IMG/VR virus record: IMGVR_UViG_3300021062_000021
Span: 1-51,678 of that record
Length of the DNA stretch: 51,678 bases
Source of the DNA: a virus
Direction: 5' to 3' (one strand)
Below, one piece after another: positions 20,576 through 29,014 of this stretch (the stretch's first letter is position 1; every line of letters starts with the position of its first letter). Below the pieces are notes generated by a model. The model saw only the letters and a program-made list of their open reading frames with translations, made no database searches and had not been told where the DNA came from. The position numbers and the translations under genes are program-made.

Positions 20576-21327
20576 ACACGGCGCTTTCCGTCTTCTGGCC
20601 GATCTCCAACAACTTCGGGGATCTGATCGGCAAGTACATCGTTGAGAAGATGACTGGACGCAAGGTTGTCTACGCCGAGTCTCAGGCTGACTATGAGCAT
20701 TACATCTTTGGCGGGTCTGTTCTGAATCACGGGGGGCCTAAGTCCATTGTCTGGGGCGCTGGCCTTGGAACCCTTACTGATGGCGTCAACACTGCAATGA
20801 GGATCTGCGCTGTTCGTGGACCTTACAGCCGCGGACGGGCAATGGCGTGCGGTGCTTATGCACCGAAGGTCTACGGGGATCCAGGAATGCTCCTGCCCAG
20901 ATTCTACCAACCTACCTCTAAGCGCCAACATGCGATTGGCGTTGTGCCGCATTACGTTGATCAGTTCAGGGCCTACGACAGATACGACGGCCTAAAGATC
21001 ATCGACGTCTTCCAGCCTATTGAAGCCGTCATTGAAGAAATCAATTCCTGCGAACGCATTTTCTCGAGCTCGCTTCACGGCATTGTGGTTGCCCATGCCT
21101 ACGGGATTCCCGCTACATGGGTGAAGATCAGCGATAGCATCGGTGGTGACGGCACGAAGTTCAGGGATTACTTCGCCAGCGTTGGAATGGACGTGCCGCA
21201 ACCGATCGACATCCGCAATTCCATCAATATTCCCAGCATTTCAAGCGAAGTTCCCACGATCAATACAGACGCTTTCTGGGGAACTTGCCCGATTCCTGCT
21301 GAGTTCAGGAAGCCTGAATACAGATGA
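20572..21327 (+). CDS. Polysaccharide pyruvyl transferase family protein
   Basis: 251 residues with the CsaB/WcaK-type pattern: NNFGDLIGKYIVEKMTGR at the N-terminus, FGGSVLNHG..IVWGAGLGT in the first domain, VYGDPGMLLPRFY, then IFSSSLHGIVVAHAYGIPATWVK in the second. Family members transfer pyruvate from PEP as a ketal onto cell-surface sugars. In a phage this implies making or editing an acidic glycan. Both flanks overlap by ATGA. Confidence 0.88.
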   Translation: MNTALSVFWPISNNFGDLIGKYIVEKMTGRKVVYAESQADYEHYIFGGSVLNHGGPKSIVWGAGLGTLTDGVNTAMRICAVRGPYSRGRAMACGAYAPKVYGDPGMLLPRFYQPTSKRQHAIGVVPHYVDQFRAYDRYDGLKIIDVFQPIEAVIEEINSCERIFSSSLHGIVVAHAYGIPATWVKISDSIGGDGTKFRDYFASVGMDVPQPIDIRNSINIPSISSEVPTINTDAFWGTCPIPAEFRKPEYR

Positions 21328-21818
21328 GTATCAGCCGCGAAGTCTTGTCGAAGTACATCACGCCTGGATGTGTGTTCATTGAGACTGGGACGCGCTGGGG
21401 AGACACAGCCATCAAAGCGGCAGAACTGGGGGCCGGAACGGTTCACACATGTGAAATTGATCCAATGATGGCTGGTATAGCGAAGTCGCATATCGCTGAT
21501 GCTGTACCAGGTAAGAAGGTGTTCGTTTATGACATTCCCTCCACCAAACTTCTCTGCAACTCCTATCCAGGCTTCGAAAGTACCACGGTGATTTATCTGG
21601 ATGCCCATACCGATGCATCATCGGAGGTGCTTATGGAGCTTCACTGGATATTTACGTGGCAAGTGAAGCCAGCGGTCATCTTGATTGATGATATGCGGTG
21701 CATGCAAGGTTGGGGCATTGACGTGGATACCCTATGTGTAAAGCTCTGTGAGATGGGCTACACCTTGAAGAGAGAGAATGGCGTTGCCCCAGAAGACATT
21801 CTGGTGGCCCAGCGATGA
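21324..21818 (+). CDS. Class I methyltransferase-like protein
   Basis: 164 residues. FIETGTRWGDTAIKAAELGAGTVHTCEID fits SAM-binding motif I and the acidic end of strand 2, and VIYLDAHTD..VILIDDMR corresponds to motifs IV/VI. The D-A-H and I-D-D pattern is seen in sugar O-methyltransferase-like proteins. The substrate is unknown; glycan methylation is inferred from context. Confidence 0.72.
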   Translation: MSISREVLSKYITPGCVFIETGTRWGDTAIKAAELGAGTVHTCEIDPMMAGIAKSHIADAVPGKKVFVYDIPSTKLLCNSYPGFESTTVIYLDAHTDASSEVLMELHWIFTWQVKPAVILIDDMRCMQGWGIDVDTLCVKLCEMGYTLKRENGVAPEDILVAQR

Positions 21819-22696
21819 ACGTTGTTGCCTACTCCTACTTCCGCCACCAGAACTCTGCTTACGAGTCGGAGCGTGCCGGCGCGGGCCGTGGACGCTTCTT
21901 CGTGAACTACATCCGCGCTATCGTTCGTGGGCACCATGCGGTCTATCCAGACTGGGCGATGTGGATCTACCACGACGATCGCGTAACCGAATACGAGAAC
22001 TGGCCCATTCTCAAGAAGTGGGAGGAAGCGGGGCTGTTCAGGCTGATCTACATGGGGAAGGCAAACCGCCTATGCGAATCCATGCTATGGCGGATGCTGC
22101 CGATTTGGACTACTTCCGTGGAGCGGTTGATCTGCCGTGACGTGGACTCCCTCTCGACACCCAGGGAGCGCAAGGCCATTGACCGCTGGGTGCACTCTGG
22201 AAAGGCGGTTTCATCGCTCCACGATAGCGTTTCACACAGCGGTGACATCCTCATGGGCGGAATGGTGGCATTTCGGACCGAGTGGGTGAGTTATCGCATT
22301 CATTCATGGCAGGAGATGATTAAGAGGGCTGAAGGATTCGGCATCGATCTGGATCAGCACGGCTCCGACCAGCAGCTTCTAAACGCTTTGATCTACCCTG
22401 CCGCCGCTGCTGCTGGCGAGATCGTGAGTGAGGATAAGGCAAGTCTGGGCCCGCGGGATCACCCGATCGATCAGCTTACCGCGCACATCGGCGGGGCCTA
22501 TCACGTTGACCCTTGCGTGAAGTGGTTTAGCGAGAATAGGTCTTACTGCCCGAGATTGGATGACATCGAATCATGTGAGGCATGGCCAAAAGCCGTAGCC
22601 CTAGGAAAGCAGTGGCCATCCTTGGTGGACAGGATTAAGGAGCATATGGAACTTGGGAATAGTGGGGATATTCTTCCGCCAGTTAGTGGGGGCTAA
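21815..22696 (+). CDS. Glycosyltransferase-like protein
   Basis: 293 residues. The N-terminal VVAYSYFRHQNSAYESERAG.., middle SVERLICRDVDSLSTPRERKAID with the D-x-D site preceded by Arg, and HSGDILMGGMVAFRTEW as acceptor strand. A frequent type in phage and bacterial polysaccharide clusters. Overlaps the previous gene as ATGA. Confidence 0.75.
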   Translation: MNVVAYSYFRHQNSAYESERAGAGRGRFFVNYIRAIVRGHHAVYPDWAMWIYHDDRVTEYENWPILKKWEEAGLFRLIYMGKANRLCESMLWRMLPIWTTSVERLICRDVDSLSTPRERKAIDRWVHSGKAVSSLHDSVSHSGDILMGGMVAFRTEWVSYRIHSWQEMIKRAEGFGIDLDQHGSDQQLLNALIYPAAAAAGEIVSEDKASLGPRDHPIDQLTAHIGGAYHVDPCVKWFSENRSYCPRLDDIESCEAWPKAVALGKQWPSLVDRIKEHMELGNSGDILPPVSGG

Positions 22697-22698
22697 AC

Positions 22699-23538
22699 TT
22701 GAACTACGCCATCATCGCCACGAACCAGAGTCAGTCCTATGACTTCTTCGCACCAATCACTACGCTGTTCTGGAAGGAAGTCGTTGGCTTCGGAACGATC
22801 TGCTTCCTGACAGATACCGAGAAGGAATGGGCGAATCCTGCGGCATCGCTCGTCAAGGCCAAGACTGCGGAGGCGGGGGCTAAGGTGTTCCACATCGGTA
22901 CGCTAGAGGGCTACCAGAACGCTCAGGCCGCTCAGTCCTCCAGGCAGCACGCCGCTGCCCTAGACTTCCCGGAAGATGATGTCTTCGTTACCGGGGACAT
23001 CGACATGTGGAGCCTGGACCGAGAATGGTTCAGGCAGCACGACCCAGCTAAGTGGGACTTCACGAGCTGGTACGCCAATGCCTACGGGTGGCCCCATCCT
23101 CCCTTCCATCCAACACCGTACATCGCAGCAACGGTCAAGAAGTGGCGGGAGGTGGTTGGGCTTGAGGTCCGCGGCGAGATTCTGACTCAAATGCAGGCCA
23201 ACTTCGATCGCACTTTGACGCGGGACGCTTCGACGTGGCTTTCGTGGTGGCATGACGAACTCTTCTTCAATTCGAAGCTTAAGGCATGGGACGGCTATCC
23301 GGATCGGGTGCAGATGATTACCCGAGAAGGCCAGCCGCCCCATGACCGTATTGACCGATGCGCTTGGCCTACCAGTTTCGATTGGTCCAGGAAGTGGGTT
23401 GATACCCATCTGATTCGCCCTGCGGCAACTCAGGAAAACTGGCCTCGGGTTCGGCCGCTTGTGGAGCACTACATTCCGCAACATCTCGCGTGGGTTGATG
23501 AATACGTGTCGCTCTATCAGAGGGCTAAGTATGGCTAA
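22699..23538 (+). CDS. Glycosyltransferase-like protein (TTG start)
   Basis: 279 residues. TTG 22699 has GGGGG upstream and begins the first strand (NYAIIATNQSQSYDFF). DDVFVTGDIDMWSLDREWF contains the D-x-D. A SWWHDELFFN segment supplies the usual late His/Asp. The family resembles hypothetical GTs of surface-glycan clusters. Confidence 0.7.
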   Translation: MNYAIIATNQSQSYDFFAPITTLFWKEVVGFGTICFLTDTEKEWANPAASLVKAKTAEAGAKVFHIGTLEGYQNAQAAQSSRQHAAALDFPEDDVFVTGDIDMWSLDREWFRQHDPAKWDFTSWYANAYGWPHPPFHPTPYIAATVKKWREVVGLEVRGEILTQMQANFDRTLTRDASTWLSWWHDELFFNSKLKAWDGYPDRVQMITREGQPPHDRIDRCAWPTSFDWSRKWVDTHLIRPAATQENWPRVRPLVEHYIPQHLAWVDEYVSLYQRAKYG

Positions 23539-23770
23539 AGTCGGGGACATCGTTCTGTACAAGCCGCACAAGGAAGATCCGAAGTTCAAGAACGTCGGGC
23601 ATCGTCCGATCCTGCCGGCCGTGGTGGTTAAGGTCTGGGATGCCGTGGAGGATCTCCAGGTTCTTCCCACGATGGATGTGAACGTGCTTCAGGACGCGCA
23701 GACGCCTTTGACCTTCGTCCCGTTCGTGAAGCATGGGAACGAAGTTGGGCAGTGGAGTGAACGTGCCTAA
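23531..23770 (+). CDS. 79-residue SH3-like small barrel protein
   Basis: ATG 23531 overlaps the previous stop. MAKVGDIVLYKP..PAVVVKVWD..VLPTMDVNVLQD..LTFVPFVKHG is a pattern of five short strands typical of small phage barrels, some of which are structural. It is the only non-enzymatic protein in this stretch and could be a capsid decoration or adaptor. Confidence 0.65.
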   Translation: MAKVGDIVLYKPHKEDPKFKNVGHRPILPAVVVKVWDAVEDLQVLPTMDVNVLQDAQTPLTFVPFVKHGNEVGQWSERA

Positions 23771-24395
23771 CGTACAGAAAGAACCTGGGATCTGGGTCTT
23801 GGACATCATGGGCGGATGCCCCATGGTGGTCGATCCGCAGAAGCCGCACCTGGGCGGCAACATGGACGGCGGCGATAGTGCCACGGACTTCTCTGGCGAC
23901 TTGTTCCCGTGGCTTATAAAGACCTTTTCCATTACGAGTGTGCTGGATGTTGGGTGTGCCCAAGGACACGCCCTCCATGCATTCAAGTCGCTCGGCGTCA
24001 GCCAGCTCCTAGGGATCGAGGGGTTGGCCTACAACGCCAAGCACTGCAAGGTGCCGGTCATCGTCCATGACCTGACCACTGGACCTCTCACCGTAGAGGG
24101 CTATGACTTCGTGTGGTGCTCAGACGTTGCGGAGCACATCGAAGAAAAGTACGTCGGCAATCTCCTTCAGACTCTAGCCAGCGGCAAGATCGTGGCGATG
24201 GCTCAGGGTGGCCCTGAGATGGGTCATAGTGGCTGGCACCACGTCAACAATCAGCCGGAAGCCTATTGGATCGAGAAGATGAAGTCTGTTGGGCTGATCA
24301 CGGACGAGGCTCTTACCGCAGAAGCCCGCAAGCAATCCTCTCGTGGGATCTGGCCTGAATACGGTCGTATCTACAGAAATATCAGGAAGACATGA
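23763..24395 (+). CDS. SAM-dependent methyltransferase (class I)
   Basis: 210 residues from GTG 23763 (GGAG five bases upstream). VLDVGCAQGHALHAFKSLG is a textbook motif I, LLGIEG the end of strand 2, and FVWCSDVAEHIEEKYVGNLLQTL motif IV/post-motif as in Methyltransf_11/12/23 families. The substrate is unknown; location in the glycan operon suggests a sugar. Confidence 0.85.
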   Translation: MPNVQKEPGIWVLDIMGGCPMVVDPQKPHLGGNMDGGDSATDFSGDLFPWLIKTFSITSVLDVGCAQGHALHAFKSLGVSQLLGIEGLAYNAKHCKVPVIVHDLTTGPLTVEGYDFVWCSDVAEHIEEKYVGNLLQTLASGKIVAMAQGGPEMGHSGWHHVNNQPEAYWIEKMKSVGLITDEALTAEARKQSSRGIWPEYGRIYRNIRKT

Positions 24396-24886
24396 ACAGG
24401 CAAGACCTAGGCTATGGCAGCCACGTTCCAATCCTTGCCGCCGCCGTGGCACGTACGAGCGGCCCTGTTATTGAGCTCGGTACTGGGTGGTGGTCAACTC
24501 CCATGCTCCATATGCTCTGCAAGGGCCGGTATCTGCTGAGCTTGGAGACGGAGCCTGGGTGGCTGGCAAACTTTCAGTTCATGCAGTCTCCAAACCACAT
24601 CGTCAGGCAAGTTGATGACTGGTGGAAGGAAAAGGACATTGACGAAAAGGAATGGGCTGTTGCCTTCGTAGACAGCCACCCTGGGGAGATGCGCCCTGGT
24701 CTTGCACTTCGCCTGAAGGAGCGGACGCGGTTTATTGTGGCCCACGATACCGAAGCGGACATCCCGCCTTCAGGGGGGAATTACGGCTGGGCCAATCTCA
24801 AGGGACGCTTCAAGTACGAGGTCATCTACAAAGAGGTTCGGCCTTGGACCACGATCTACTCAGACCATGAGGAGTTCAAGCTCTAG
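24392..24886 (+). CDS. Methyltransferase-like Rossmann protein
   Basis: 164 residues. PVIELGTGWWSTPMLHMLCKGRYLLSLETE resembles motif I and II, AVAFVDSHPGEMRPGLALRL an Asp/His active-site loop, and FIVAHDTEADI the following strand. Similar proteins occur in phage and plant-pathogen glycan clusters with unknown substrates. ATGA-coupled upstream; its stop shares a G with the next GTG. Confidence 0.68.
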   Translation: MNRQDLGYGSHVPILAAAVARTSGPVIELGTGWWSTPMLHMLCKGRYLLSLETEPGWLANFQFMQSPNHIVRQVDDWWKEKDIDEKEWAVAFVDSHPGEMRPGLALRLKERTRFIVAHDTEADIPPSGGNYGWANLKGRFKYEVIYKEVRPWTTIYSDHEEFKL

Positions 24887-25587
24887 TGCGTGATCGGGCT
24901 ATCGTCTCCTGCTGCTACTCCCCGCAGAACTTCGGGTATTACAACTCCTACGCTGATCGCTTGGAGCGAAGCCTAGACGAGTTCGGGAAGGATGCCGATC
25001 GGATCATCTGGCGGAAAGAGTGGCCTCCCGGTTGTCCTCCCCATGAGGCGTTCCCATATGCCTTTAAGTTCTACGCCGTTAAGGACGCTTTCGAGAGGGG
25101 CTATCGATACGTGATGTGGCTGGATGCTGGAACGCAGGCCATTGCACCTATCGAATCCCTGTGGGAGCGCATTACGGACTACGGCTACGTGCTTCTCATG
25201 GGCACCGACCCTCTTGGCAGGTGGATCAGCGACTATGCACTACAGCACTTCGGATATACGAGGGAGAAAGCCAAGGAGATGAGGCTGGCTGGCGGTTGCC
25301 TTGTCGGGCTCGACTCCAAAAACCTCAAGGCGGGGGAGTTCTACGCCACTTGGGGAGAGATCGTTAGGGACAGGAAACTCCTGATGGGAGCGAATCGCAA
25401 GCCCATGCAGTGCGGGAATGTGATGCGTTCTCTGATGCTCTCGGATGCTGACGATTCTGTTATCTCCACCGATCCAACTGTTGAGGGGCATAGATCGGAT
25501 GAGTCCTGCTTCTCCCTTGTAATGGACAAGCTGCGAATGGAGCCGATTACATACGACCAGTGGAGCAGAGTTTGCAAGACCTACTGA
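24886..25587 (+). CDS. Glycosyltransferase-like protein (GTG start)
   Basis: 233 residues. AIVSCCYSPQNFGYYNSYADRLERSL.. then YRYVMWLDAGTQAIAPIESLW, where the W-L-D-A-G-T motif is the D-x-G variant of the metal site. LAGGCLVGL is the acceptor strand and SDESCFSLVMDKLRM the final helix. Substrates unknown. Confidence 0.75.
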   Translation: MRDRAIVSCCYSPQNFGYYNSYADRLERSLDEFGKDADRIIWRKEWPPGCPPHEAFPYAFKFYAVKDAFERGYRYVMWLDAGTQAIAPIESLWERITDYGYVLLMGTDPLGRWISDYALQHFGYTREKAKEMRLAGGCLVGLDSKNLKAGEFYATWGEIVRDRKLLMGANRKPMQCGNVMRSLMLSDADDSVISTDPTVEGHRSDESCFSLVMDKLRMEPITYDQWSRVCKTY

Positions 25588-25588
25588 C

Positions 25589-26170
25589 ATGAACATTCAG
25601 ATTATCGACAACCACAGCGTAGCGGTGGATCTCCTCAAGGGTGGTCCAGTGCTAGATGCCGGGGCCAGAGGATTCAGGTTCGCTAGGTGGTTCGCGGAAC
25701 GTGGGCATAGAGTCGTTGCATTAGACCCAGCTCCAGACATGTCCGACCCAAAGATAGATAGAGTGCATTTCTATAACGTTGGGTTAGTTGCAACGGAAGA
25801 GCGGGATGGGACTTGGTATCACGTCGAATGCGATGACAAAGAGGCCAGCTACATAACAAGGGCCAGAACCAACTGCCTTGCTGGCGTTGTGGACATTCGA
25901 TCCTTCCAGCTTGGACAATGGGACTTGGTTAAGCTCAACATCGAAGGCTCAGAATACGACATCCTAGACAACTGGCCCGGTCCGATCGCCAACCAAATCG
26001 TCTTCAGCTTCCACGAGCACACGGACCGCAAGCGGGGCCGTGAAGAGTGCGACCGCATCATCGATAAGCTGCGCCAGTGGTACGACATTCACAATCAAGT
26101 CTGGGAACCTAGGTACTGCACCTACGCGAACTACTGGGACGTCCTTGCCATCAAGAAGGGGTTAGCATGA
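25589..26170 (+). CDS. FkbM-family methyltransferase
   Basis: 193 residues. VLDAGARGFRFARWFAERGHRVVALDPAP is motif I with the strand-2 acid, and WDLVKLNIEGSEYDIL is the FkbM hallmark (K-x-D/N-I-E-G-x-E). FkbM enzymes are O-methyltransferases, often capping sugars in polysaccharides or acting on polyketides. ATGA-coupled to the next gene. Confidence 0.85.
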   Translation: MNIQIIDNHSVAVDLLKGGPVLDAGARGFRFARWFAERGHRVVALDPAPDMSDPKIDRVHFYNVGLVATEERDGTWYHVECDDKEASYITRARTNCLAGVVDIRSFQLGQWDLVKLNIEGSEYDILDNWPGPIANQIVFSFHEHTDRKRGREECDRIIDKLRQWYDIHNQVWEPRYCTYANYWDVLAIKKGLA

Positions 26171-27099
26171 GGGCATTCGTAACTGGAGTAACCGGGTTCT
26201 TGGGGTCGCACCTTGCGGCCACTCTCGAATGCCCAACGATAGGCTTGGTGCGCGACAGGTTCAGCTACATCTCTGCGGGGATGATGGGAGAGCCAACCAC
26301 ATCAAACGCTACCTTGTGCTTTGGGGATCTCTCGGATATCGCTGCCTTGGAGCGGATTCTAGCGGAGCATCGCATCGATACCGTCTTCCATCTTGCTGCA
26401 CAGACAGAAATTGGTGTCGGAGCTGCCGATCCAATCGGCACATTTGATGCGAATATCCGTGGGACGTGGAACATTCTCGAGGCGTGCCGACGGCAGAAAG
26501 TGGCTCGCATTGTTATTGCGTCCTCGGACAAAGCGTACGGGCGAAGCCTCCCGCCATACCGGGAAGATATGCCGCTCCTTCCTGATCGCCCTTACGAGAC
26601 GTCCAAGGCGTGCGTAGACCTTCTGGCCAAGACCTACGCTGATACCTACCAGATGAGCGTTGCCACTACGAGGTGTGTGAATCTTTACGGCCCTGGTTGC
26701 ATGACGCTCTCCACGCTGATCCCAAACACCATTCGCAGGGTCCTGAAGGGCCAGCGTCCCATCATGCGCAACGGTGGGGTTATGAGGAGGGATTGGCTCT
26801 ATGTAGGTGATGCAGTGGACGCCTACATCAAGCTTGCAGAAAGCAAGTACGTCGGGCCAATGAACTTCGGTAGCGGCGTAGGCGTGTCCGTCAAGGACAT
26901 CATTGCCAATATCCTTGAGTTGATGGGCTCTGACCTTAAGCCGATCGATGAAGTAGACAAGCACGGCGAGATTGTTGACCAGTGGGCTGATTCCAGCCTC
27001 GCCAAGAAAGTCTTGGAGTGGACGCCTTCTCACACGCTGGCTCAAGGTCTCAGGAAAACGGTGGATTGGTACACGGCTTATTTTGTAGGTGCGAAGTGA
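26167..27099 (+). CDS. NAD(P)-dependent sugar-nucleotide epimerase/dehydratase (extended SDR)
   Basis: 310 residues. GVTGFLGSH (Gly7, 10, 13) binds NAD(P). HLAAQTEIG, IASSDKAYGRSLPP and Tyr143-x3-Lys147 (YETSK) form the catalytic triad region. CVNLYGPGC, MRNGGVMRRDWLYVGDAVDAYIKL and DSSLAKKVLEWTP close the domain as in CDP-glucose or GDP-mannose 4,6-dehydratases. It would supply a deoxy or epimerised sugar donor to the neighbouring glycosyltransferases. Confidence 0.9.
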   Translation: MRAFVTGVTGFLGSHLAATLECPTIGLVRDRFSYISAGMMGEPTTSNATLCFGDLSDIAALERILAEHRIDTVFHLAAQTEIGVGAADPIGTFDANIRGTWNILEACRRQKVARIVIASSDKAYGRSLPPYREDMPLLPDRPYETSKACVDLLAKTYADTYQMSVATTRCVNLYGPGCMTLSTLIPNTIRRVLKGQRPIMRNGGVMRRDWLYVGDAVDAYIKLAESKYVGPMNFGSGVGVSVKDIIANILELMGSDLKPIDEVDKHGEIVDQWADSSLAKKVLEWTPSHTLAQGLRKTVDWYTAYFVGAK

Positions 27100-27953
27100 A
27101 GTTAATCGGTTTGATGCTCGCCCGGAATGAAGAGTGGGTTATCGGCTGTTCTCTCCGTGCCGCCCTCAAGTGGTGCGATAAGGTCGTGGTAATCGATCAC
27201 GCAAGTACGGACGGTACCAGCAAGATCATTCTGGATGCTGCCTTTGAGTATGACGGCAGGGTCATTCTGCACAAGTGGCCAGAGACAGAACACTGGGACG
27301 AAATGTTTGTGCGCCAGATGAGTTTGGAGCTTGGCCGTGCTGCCGGCGGAACGCATTTTGCCATTGTCGATTGTGACGAGGTTCTGACGGCCAACGTTAT
27401 CCCGAATATCCGCGAAGAGTTCGAATGGCTTTACGATGGGCAGTGTCTAGAGGTCCCGATGCTGGCGATGCGGGATCTGGATCACTATCAAGACGATTCA
27501 TCCGTCTGGTCCCGTGCTTGGTTGACTCTGGGGTTCAAGGATCGAGCTAACCTCTCATGGAGGCCGCAGGAGGATGGGTACCACTTCCATTCTAGACCGC
27601 CGCACGGAGCCTTGGAGTCTCGCCGTCGACACCTTGCCGATAAGAGCCAAGGTGGGGCAATGCATCTCCAGTGGTGCAACCAGCGCCGCATCAAGGCAAA
27701 ACACGCCCACTACGCCGCAACGGAATGGATCCGTTGGCCTAGCCATCGTGGAATGGACGGCATCAATAGCACGTATTCCATGGCCCTAGAGCAGCCAGAG
27801 CACGTTACTGAGGCCCCAGCGTTCTGGTGGGTTGGCCTAAATCGTGATCTCATTAAAACTGATGGGGTGCCTTGGCATGAGGAAGACCTGAAGCGCCTGA
27901 TCGATAAACATGGCCGTGCGTTCTTCGATGGGATCGATCTGAAGGGGTACTAG
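27096..27953 (+). CDS. Family 2-like glycosyltransferase
   Basis: 285 residues from GTG 27096, which overlaps the upstream stop (GTGA); the longer ATG frame would run 78 bp into the dehydratase. GLMLARNEEWVIGCSLRAALKWCDKVVVIDHASTDGT is a typical GT2 opening with the S-x-D-G-T phosphate loop, and HFAIVDCDEVL holds the D-x-D. It lacks transmembrane segments, so it is cytosolic. Confidence 0.85.
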   Translation: MKLIGLMLARNEEWVIGCSLRAALKWCDKVVVIDHASTDGTSKIILDAAFEYDGRVILHKWPETEHWDEMFVRQMSLELGRAAGGTHFAIVDCDEVLTANVIPNIREEFEWLYDGQCLEVPMLAMRDLDHYQDDSSVWSRAWLTLGFKDRANLSWRPQEDGYHFHSRPPHGALESRRRHLADKSQGGAMHLQWCNQRRIKAKHAHYAATEWIRWPSHRGMDGINSTYSMALEQPEHVTEAPAFWWVGLNRDLIKTDGVPWHEEDLKRLIDKHGRAFFDGIDLKGY

Positions 27954-28739
27954 ATGGGCGGAACTATAGTCACGGATCTGGTCGGAAAGCTGGATGTATC
28001 GAAGATCAAGCCATTGCGGGATTACATTCTCTTTGAGGTCATGGATCGCAATCGCTCCGCTGGTGGTCTAATCATTCCAGGCAAGGAGAAGACGGAGTGT
28101 CTCTACGGCAGGGTGATCGCTACCGGCCCTGGAGAGGAGAGTCCGCGGACTGGCGAAGTGTTTCCGATGGACATCAAGCCCGGTGACATTATTGTTTCCG
28201 TGCAGTACATGGGCGAGAAGATCCAGACAATCGGAAAGAAATACCGCCTTCTTCGTGAACACGGGGTCTGGGCAAAGATCAAGATCGACTACCGTAAGGA
28301 AGGCGATTGGGACATCACAGACATTGAGCCGTACCGAAATCACATTCTCGTCAGAATGGACTCCGACGAAAAGAATCTGAAAGGGAACGTCTATCTACCG
28401 GCCAACCCTCAAGTGATGTTCCGGATGGCGACTCTTGTTAAGTCTGGTCCTGGGCTTAGGGATCCCAAGACTGGCGTTGTGTCCAGCATGGGGGTGAATG
28501 CGGGTGACAGGGTAGTCATCCTGCGCTTTGCAGGGTGCATAATTCGCGTGAAAGGCATTGAGCATCGTCTCGCCAGCGGAGAAGATGTTGAGGGTGTCAT
28601 GGATGCTGGGAGCGTTGTAGATGTCTTCGCGGATCCAACCGCGCATCCTAAACCAGTAGATGACTACGAGGTCGTTCCTGAGTCTCATCTTGACGACCTT
28701 ACCGAGAAGATCCTTAAGGATTCAGGGGGAATGAAATGA
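27954..28739 (+). CDS. Tandem GroES-like co-chaperonin (two domains)
   Basis: 261 residues. Residues ~8-105 read as a Cpn10 domain: KIKPLRDYILFEV, mobile-loop-like NRSAGGLIIPGKE, GRVIATGPGE, DIKPGDIIVSVQYMGEKI. Residues ~120-215 repeat it: DIEPYRNHILVRMD, LKGNVYLPAN, ATLVKSGPG, GVNAGDRVVILRFAG. The second mobile loop is less canonical. Phage co-chaperonins (T4 gp31, RB49 CocO) replace GroES to fold the capsid protein, and the position just before the head genes supports this. A fused double domain in a phage is unusual. Confidence 0.85.
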   Translation: MGGTIVTDLVGKLDVSKIKPLRDYILFEVMDRNRSAGGLIIPGKEKTECLYGRVIATGPGEESPRTGEVFPMDIKPGDIIVSVQYMGEKIQTIGKKYRLLREHGVWAKIKIDYRKEGDWDITDIEPYRNHILVRMDSDEKNLKGNVYLPANPQVMFRMATLVKSGPGLRDPKTGVVSSMGVNAGDRVVILRFAGCIIRVKGIEHRLASGEDVEGVMDAGSVVDVFADPTAHPKPVDDYEVVPESHLDDLTEKILKDSGGMK

Positions 28740-29014
28740 AATGGTACTTCACGCCCAGCTTGGGGCACTATGGCGCGGCGATCGAGATTGACGACGATGG
28801 GCACGCTGGACGCATGGCGTTCGCGTCCATCAGCCCACAAGGGCTGTCGTTCGTCAAGTGGGCACCCCTGGAAGACAAGATGTGTGGGCCAAAGGGCTTT
28901 ATCAACATGAACAGCCTCATTTTGTACGAGGCGCTACCTGACCAGGTGGCCAAACTTAACAGCATGTTCAGTGTCATTATCCCCGTCAATGGCAAGCCGA
29001 GGCTACTCCCATGA
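28736..29014 (+). CDS. Hypothetical 92-residue protein
   Basis: ATGA overlap with the co-chaperonin and overlap with the head gene behind. Alternating strands (MKWYFTPSLGHYGAAIEIDDDG..) suggest a small beta protein. A role with the co-chaperonin or head is plausible from position only. Confidence 0.7.
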   Translation: MKWYFTPSLGHYGAAIEIDDDGHAGRMAFASISPQGLSFVKWAPLEDKMCGPKGFINMNSLILYEALPDQVAKLNSMFSVIIPVNGKPRLLP

